This document shows, one piece after another, positions 23,937 through 28,420 of a stretch of 28,420 bases of DNA (position 1 is its first letter; every line of letters starts with the position of its first letter). The notes below the pieces were generated by a model. It had not been told where the DNA came from, made no database searches, and saw nothing but the letters and a program-made list of their open reading frames with translations. This stretch comes from Sulfurimonas sp. UBA6792 (lineage in GTDB: Bacteria; Campylobacterota; Campylobacteria; Campylobacterales; Sulfurimonadaceae), in contig DKFQ01000094.1 of NCBI GenBank assembly GCA_002452425.1, positions 1-28,420 on the forward strand, in the 5' to 3' direction. Made by a program: the position numbers and the translations under genes.

Positions 23937-24429
23937 TGGAAGAATTTGGCCCTATGCCATAGCGGCTTCGATTATCGCCATTTTTGGTGCGTGCGTTGCA
24001 ACTGTATTTGTCGCCAACACTCTCCCCGTAGAAAAAAGTGATACCTACATGATGGGCTATCATGAAGCAGACGCAAAAGCAAATGAATTGCTTCAAGCAA
24101 AGATACTCTTTGAAAAACACTATAAAGTTGAGTACGTCACACAAGAGTTTAGCACTAAAAAAGCCATACTTAGCTACAAGATAAGCGACAAAGATGCAAA
24201 TCCCATTGACAACGCAAATATCAAAGTAGTTGTAACACGACCAAATAACCACAAGCACGACCAAGAGTTAAACAACCCAAAAGTTCAAAACGGCATCTAT
24301 ACATTTGAGCCAATCACACTCCCGCAAGAGGGAAGATGGGACATCATGGCAAAGGTGAGCATAGGCGAGCTTGAGCGGTTTTATAACATCAAAACAGATA
24401 CAAGAGGGATGCAGGCAGTAGAATATTAG
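23923..24429 (+). CDS. FixH/YtkA-like membrane-anchored protein
   Basis: A 168-residue protein with one N-terminal membrane helix (about 9-31) and a periplasmic domain of Ig-like beta type (about 75-160). The segments VTRPNNHKHDQEL and QNGIYTFEPITLPQEGRWDI resemble the FixH/YtkA family. FixH (CcoH) aids assembly of cbb3 oxidase, which fits its place at the end of the cco cluster; its large C-terminal domain is like that of copper-related YtkA-like proteins, so exact role is open. The start overlaps the previous gene by 14 bases, so translation is coupled. Confidence 0.75.
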   Translation: MNLSNGRIWPYAIAASIIAIFGACVATVFVANTLPVEKSDTYMMGYHEADAKANELLQAKILFEKHYKVEYVTQEFSTKKAILSYKISDKDANPIDNANIKVVVTRPNNHKHDQELNNPKVQNGIYTFEPITLPQEGRWDIMAKVSIGELERFYNIKTDTRGMQAVEY

Positions 24430-24431
24430 GC

Positions 24432-24437
24432 TATAAT
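24432..24437 (+). promoter_or_regulatory. Candidate -10 just before the addB-like gene
   Basis: TATAAT ends 6 bases before the ATG at 24444. RNA starting at the usual distance would begin at or next to the start codon, giving a leaderless message; no ribosome site is visible. No -35 was seen. Confidence 0.35.
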
Positions 24438-24443
24438 CCCTCT

Positions 24444-26825
24444 ATGAACAGCTCACTTATCATCCTACCGACCCAGCGTGCCATTCGTCATAAACAGTTT
24501 GACGTTGATGGTACAAATCTTTTTTTACCCAACTATATCACGATGCACGATTTTCTCTCAAGAGTTTGTGTTGCACACAGGCTCAAAGCTCTTGATGCGG
24601 ATAGCAGAGTTTTGCTTCTTTTGGAGGCGAGTGACTTTAAAAATTTTCAAAACCTCTCTATTGAACGCAATTTTTTTACATTTACAAAAAACGCTTCTTA
24701 TATTTTTGGTTTTTTTGAAGAGTTGAGTGCCGAGATGTACGACATAGAAGCACTTGAGAGAGCGGATGTCTATGGTGAGTATGAGGAACATATCGCCATA
24801 CTTCTTGAGCTTTACGGGCGTTATGAAAAACTCTGTAGCCAAAGAGGAGCGCTTGACCCAATTTTTTTGCCTAAAAACTACCGTTTCAATGAAGATTATG
24901 TAAAAAAATATGAAAAAATTGAGCTTCATGCAGAGGGGCATCTGACCAACTTTGAGTTTGAGGTGCTTGAGCAGTGTTGTGAGTTTTGTGAGGTGGAGAT
25001 ACATCTGAGTGCAAGCAGATTTAACACAAAAATGGTAAAAAAATTTGCGACATTCGGCATAGAACTGGAGGCGGGATTTGACTACACAATCTCACTGGAC
25101 AAAAAAGCCGTTATCGCACAAGAGAGGAGAAAAGAGAACAAAAACATAGAGTGCCACTCCTTTAGCGAGAACCTTTTGCAAGCCGCTTGTGTCAAAAAAA
25201 AGGTGTATGACTTTATCCAAAAAGGGTACAAGCCCGAAAATATAGCAGTGATTCTTCCAAATGAGAAATTTGCCGACACCCTAAGGCTCTTTGATACAAA
25301 GTCAAACTTCAACTTTGCGATGGGTACGCCTTTTGGCGGCAGTTTGATGTACAAAAAACTTGATGCGACATGTGCCTACATAGAGCAAAATTCAAAAGAG
25401 AATGAAGCCAGAATACAAAGAGTAGGCACTGAATTTTACCATTCGCTACGCTCCATCTATGGGCAGATGAGTCAAGATGTAGATATCTTGGGATTTTTAA
25501 AAGAGTACAAAGAGAGTTTTGGCGATAAACGAGAGATAAAGATTTTTGAAGAGGAGCTTTACGCTTTTAAACATATTTTGCCATTCATGCATGACATGAG
25601 CGTAAAATCGGTCTTAAACCTCTTTTTGCAAAGAGTCTCAAGCAGGTCGCTGGATGACGTACGCGGCGGTAAGATTACGGTAATGGGGGTTTTGGAGACA
25701 CGTTTGGTAGCCTTTGATGCGGTTGTAATAGTCGATTTTAGCGATGGCAATGTCCCAAAAAAGAGCGACAAAGATATGTTTTTAAACACAGCCATCAGAG
25801 AAGCGGCAAATCTTCCTACCATGAGCGACAGGGAAAATCTGCAAAAACACTACTACGAGAGGCTTATCAATAACTCAAAAGAGGTAGCCATAAGCTTTGT
25901 CGCCTCAAAAGAGAGCAAGGGTTCGAGATTTTTAAAACAGCTTGGCATAAAAGAGAGCAACCTTCATGACGAGCAGGACTACGCCTCTGTACTTTTTGCA
26001 CAATCAGACATACCGCCAAAAGAGGAGCAAGAGATAGTTGTCGAATGGAGCTTTGAGGGGCGAAAACTCTCCGCAACAGAGTTAAAAACATTTTTGACAT
26101 GCAAAAGAAAATACTACTACAACTACATCGCCCATATCAAAAACCATGAAATTCCAAAAGACATGCCAAAAGAGCATGAAATCGGCTCTGACGTACACGA
26201 TGCGCTAAAAGAGCTTTACGGCAAAAAAAACTTTTACACTGACGCACAGGAGCTTTTGCGAGATTTGCAAAAAGAGCTTGAGAACGCATGCGGCGAGAGC
26301 GAACTAGAACACTACCTCATGGCACTGCAAGCCAAAAAAATGGAGCCGTTTTGCCGCAATGAAGTTGAGAGATTTGGCGAGGGATGGAGCGTGGCGCATT
26401 GTGAAGCGAATATAGAGAGAGAGTTCGCAGGCATGACGCTCACGGGACGCATAGACAGGATAGACAAACGAGGCGACGAACTCTACATCATCGACTACAA
26501 AACAGGCTCTTACGCACTTTACACAGAGAAAAACTTCACGGAAGCGACAGATTTTCAGCTAGAGTTTTACTATCTTTTAGCTCAAAATTTCGGCAATGTA
26601 GTCGGTTGCGCTGTGAGCGATAGCGAGGAAATACTCTTGGGGTGCGGATACTATGATCTCAAAGAGTCCAAGATAGTTGACGAGCCGTTCTTAAAAGAAA
26701 AGTTGTCAGTTTTGGAGTCTCATGTTAGGGATTTGCAAAACATAGAATCTATCGAGTGCAACAGATGTGAAGAGATAAAAAACTGTTTGTTTTGTGAGTA
26801 TAAGGTTATGTGTGGGAGAGGGTAA
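24444..26825 (+). CDS. addB: AddB-type exonuclease subunit (PD-(D/E)XK, Fe-S)
   Basis: Probable second subunit of the AddAB helicase-nuclease that resects double-strand breaks and degrades foreign DNA. The 793-residue product has a helicase-like N-terminal part without a Walker A lysine motif (SLIILPTQRAI), and a C-terminal nuclease domain: TELKTFLTCKRKYYYNY with C553, LTGRIDRID, then DYKTG (D684, K686), and a final C781-x2-C784-x5-C790, which with C553 gives the four cysteines of the Fe-S-bound RecB/AddB nuclease. Campylobacterota AddB proteins are about this size and I recall them near the cco genes. The ATP-dependent partner AddA is not in the window. The ATG lacks a ribosome site. Confidence 0.85.
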   Translation: MNSSLIILPTQRAIRHKQFDVDGTNLFLPNYITMHDFLSRVCVAHRLKALDADSRVLLLLEASDFKNFQNLSIERNFFTFTKNASYIFGFFEELSAEMYDIEALERADVYGEYEEHIAILLELYGRYEKLCSQRGALDPIFLPKNYRFNEDYVKKYEKIELHAEGHLTNFEFEVLEQCCEFCEVEIHLSASRFNTKMVKKFATFGIELEAGFDYTISLDKKAVIAQERRKENKNIECHSFSENLLQAACVKKKVYDFIQKGYKPENIAVILPNEKFADTLRLFDTKSNFNFAMGTPFGGSLMYKKLDATCAYIEQNSKENEARIQRVGTEFYHSLRSIYGQMSQDVDILGFLKEYKESFGDKREIKIFEEELYAFKHILPFMHDMSVKSVLNLFLQRVSSRSLDDVRGGKITVMGVLETRLVAFDAVVIVDFSDGNVPKKSDKDMFLNTAIREAANLPTMSDRENLQKHYYERLINNSKEVAISFVASKESKGSRFLKQLGIKESNLHDEQDYASVLFAQSDIPPKEEQEIVVEWSFEGRKLSATELKTFLTCKRKYYYNYIAHIKNHEIPKDMPKEHEIGSDVHDALKELYGKKNFYTDAQELLRDLQKELENACGESELEHYLMALQAKKMEPFCRNEVERFGEGWSVAHCEANIEREFAGMTLTGRIDRIDKRGDELYIIDYKTGSYALYTEKNFTEATDFQLEFYYLLAQNFGNVVGCAVSDSEEILLGCGYYDLKESKIVDEPFLKEKLSVLESHVRDLQNIESIECNRCEEIKNCLFCEYKVMCGRG

Positions 26826-26864
26826 AAGTGTTTTTCAAGTTTATAGCCGGTGCCAACTAAGTCC

Positions 26865-26893
26865 TTGATTACAAGTACAAAATATACTATAAT
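26865..26893 (+). promoter_or_regulatory. Promoter of the DUF4143 ATPase gene
   Basis: TTGATT (26865-26870) and TATAAT (26888-26893) with a 17-base spacer, a good sigma-70 match. Just after it TATCCTT (26894-26900) and AAGGATA (26907-26913) form a 7-bp inverted repeat over the expected start and the ribosome site, a possible operator. Confidence 0.65.
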
Positions 26894-26916
26894 TATCCTT
26901 GTATAAAAGGATATAA

Positions 26917-28194
26917 ATGAAAGAAATATTTAAAAGACTCATAACAGACTTTATAGAGTCACCCATAAAAGATACAGTGCCAAGAGAGTATGATATCCCA
27001 CTTGATAGTAAAAAAATAGTCTCACTTATAGGGGTGCGACGAAGTGGAAAGAGTTCGATTTTGTTTGATATGATAAAAACTCTTAGACTTACAATCTCAA
27101 AAGAAAATATCATCTATATAAATTTTGAAGATGACAGGCTATATCCTTTGGAATTATCCCACCTTAATATGATACTTGAGGGTTACTATGAGTTATTTCC
27201 ACAAAAAAGAGATGAAAAAGTCTATCTCTTTTTGGATGAAATACAAGCGGTGGCGCAGTGGGAAGTCTATGTAAGGCGAATATACGATACTTTAAATCTT
27301 CAAATTTTTATCACAGGTTCTAGTGCAAAATTGCTCTCAACCGAGATTGCTACAAGCTTGAGAGGCAGAACCATATCGTATGAGATATTTCCATTTTCGT
27401 TTAAAGAGTATCTCAAATTTCAAGATATTGAAGTCAATATTCACTCTTCAAAGTCGCTAAGTTTTATCAAAAATGCCCTCTCAAGCTACCTAAAAGATGG
27501 AGGATTTGCAGAAACTATCGGTGAAGATAAAAGCATAGCCAGAAAGATACTAAGTGATTACTTGGAGCTTATCGTCTATAAAGATATAGTCGATAGATAC
27601 AACATCTCAAACAGAAGCCTTCTCAAAATGCTCAACAAATACTGCTTTACAAACATAGCCACACTTATAAGCTTTAACAAGCTCTATAATGACTTTAAGT
27701 CCCAAGGATACAAACTAAGCAAAGATACGATTTTTCAGTATATCTCACACCTTGAAGATGCTTATGCACTTTTTACAGTGCCAATTTACAGAAACTCCAT
27801 CAAAGAGGAGCAACGAAACCCAAAAAAAGTCTATGCCATAGACAATGGATTTAAAAAAATATATGACTACGCCATAGACAAAGACATAAGCAAACTCTAT
27901 GAAAATCTTGTGTTTTTACACTTAAGAGCCAAAACAAAAAATATCTACTATTTCAAACAAAACCAAGAAGTGGATTTTTATGCAAAGCTTGATGACAAAG
28001 AAGTTCTAGTCAATGTAAGCTACAAAATAGAAGATGCAAAAACAAGAAAAAGAGAGATAGACGGACTCCTTGAAGCAATGGAGTACTTCAAGCTTAATAG
28101 TGCTTATTTGATTACGGCTGATGAAGAGAGTGTTTTGGAGATAGCGGATAAAAAGATATTTATAGTGCCACTTTATAAGTATCTGTTAGAGTAA
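26917..28194 (+). CDS. AAA-14/DUF4143 ATPase
   Basis: P-loop ATPase of the large, mostly uncharacterised archaeal/bacterial AAA-14 group, common in accessory DNA. In 425 residues: Walker A GVRRSGKS (39-46), Walker B VYLFLDE (102-108), ITGSSAKLLS, the LRGRTISYEIFPFSFKEYL stretch typical of this family, a winged-helix-like middle (about 225-300) and a C-terminal DUF4143 domain with ENLVF, NQEVDFYAK and VNVSYK, which resembles a PD-(D/E)XK fold with an imperfect last motif. Cellular role is unknown. It has its own promoter; AAAGG lies 6 bases before ATG. Confidence 0.88.
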   Translation: MKEIFKRLITDFIESPIKDTVPREYDIPLDSKKIVSLIGVRRSGKSSILFDMIKTLRLTISKENIIYINFEDDRLYPLELSHLNMILEGYYELFPQKRDEKVYLFLDEIQAVAQWEVYVRRIYDTLNLQIFITGSSAKLLSTEIATSLRGRTISYEIFPFSFKEYLKFQDIEVNIHSSKSLSFIKNALSSYLKDGGFAETIGEDKSIARKILSDYLELIVYKDIVDRYNISNRSLLKMLNKYCFTNIATLISFNKLYNDFKSQGYKLSKDTIFQYISHLEDAYALFTVPIYRNSIKEEQRNPKKVYAIDNGFKKIYDYAIDKDISKLYENLVFLHLRAKTKNIYYFKQNQEVDFYAKLDDKEVLVNVSYKIEDAKTRKREIDGLLEAMEYFKLNSAYLITADEESVLEIADKKIFIVPLYKYLLE

Positions 28195-28232
28195 AAAAAT
28201 GTGGAGATGTGAATAGTAAAATTTTATCTATA

Positions 28233-28261
28233 TTGAACAAAAGTTTAACGATTTGTATAGC
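28233..28261 (+). promoter_or_regulatory. Candidate promoter of the right-end gene
   Basis: TTGAAC (28233-28238) and TATAGC (28256-28261) at 17-base spacing. TATAAG at 28265-28270 is an alternative -10. Confidence 0.35.
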
Positions 28262-28307
28262 AAGTATAAGCTAAGATACAAGTAACAATAAAACAACGGA
28301 AAACGCC

Positions 28308-28420
28308 ATGCAACAACTTTTCGGGCAAAAAGTACTTAACGATTTTATACAAAAGCAAGATGAAAAACTCATAGAAAACAGATGGCAAAAGTACAAAAAC
28401 TTTTTAGCCAAAAAAGAGAA
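28308..28420 (+). CDS. Start of a gene cut by the window edge; possibly restriction-modification
   Basis: An ORF opens at ATG 28308 and runs to the window end, 37 codons: MQQLFGQKVLNDFIQKQ, then DEKLIENRWQKYKNFLAKKE. It is lysine-rich and helical. The opening is reminiscent of type IIG/Eco57I-like restriction-methyltransferase proteins, but too little is present to call it. A weak GGA is 12 bases upstream. It lies 113 bases after the DUF4143 gene. Confidence 0.5.
   Translation, partial: MQQLFGQKVLNDFIQKQDEKLIENRWQKYKNFLAKKE

Noticed and set aside
25193..25201. Poly-A tracts of eight bases in addB (near 25194 and 26223) as phase-variable switches
   Set aside because: Lengths of eight A are common in A+T-rich lysine codons; the frame is intact and phase-variable tracts in this phylum are usually longer G/C runs.
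1..28420. CRISPR arrays, insertion sequences with transposase, prophage genes
   Set aside because: No regularly spaced direct repeats, transposase motifs or phage structural genes were seen.

Overview
The window looks like a chromosomal segment from a Campylobacterota (epsilonproteobacterial) genome, most probably a free-living Sulfurimonas-like organism. The DNA is A+T-rich. ThrS has the shortened N-terminal domain I recall from this phylum. The gene order purA - FliJ-like - MotE-like - DUF507 - carA, followed by ccoNOQP and an AddB-type nuclease, matches what I remember from Campylobacter and, in part, Helicobacter. No similarity search was run; all calls rest on reading motifs.

Left end (1-536): four tRNA genes on the minus strand (Gly-GCC, Leu-TAA, Cys-GCA, and Ser-TGA cut by the window edge), read from one strong promoter that faces the ilvD promoter. 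Plus strand 537-4559: ilvD, thrS and infC in one run, with TTG starts for thrS and infC. Then a GH17-like membrane protein (4645-6564), convergent and slightly overlapping with a minus-strand pair, an ABC exporter and an MFS transporter (6542-9642). rdgB (+) and uppP (-) follow, also with overlapping stops.

Central operon (about 11177-19217): a class V aminotransferase preceded by a strikingly structured 5' leader (three adjacent hairpins, 11206-11299), then a HisZ-like protein, purA, a FliJ-like and a MotE-like flagellar protein, a membrane GGDEF-EAL protein, DUF507 and carA. Several of these genes overlap at start/stop codons. The c-di-GMP gene sits inside what I remember as a conserved purA-to-carA block and has its own upstream gap, so it looks like an insertion.

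Respiratory operon (19365-24429): a 318-base spacer holding a candidate promoter and a long hairpin with a perfect 14-bp stem, then ccoN, ccoO, ccoQ and ccoP (cbb3 oxidase), DUF4006, a previously unlisted 29-codon membrane ORF, a TPM-like membrane-anchored protein and a FixH/YtkA-like protein. AddB-type exonuclease subunit follows (24444-26825).

Right end (26826-28420): an AAA-14/DUF4143 ATPase with its own good promoter and the start of another gene (possibly restriction-modification). This accessory-looking pair lies where addA might be expected. I did not find a clearly new defence or mobile system. The best candidates for undescribed biology are the triple-hairpin leader, the cco leader hairpin and the 29-codon ORF at the end of the cco cluster.
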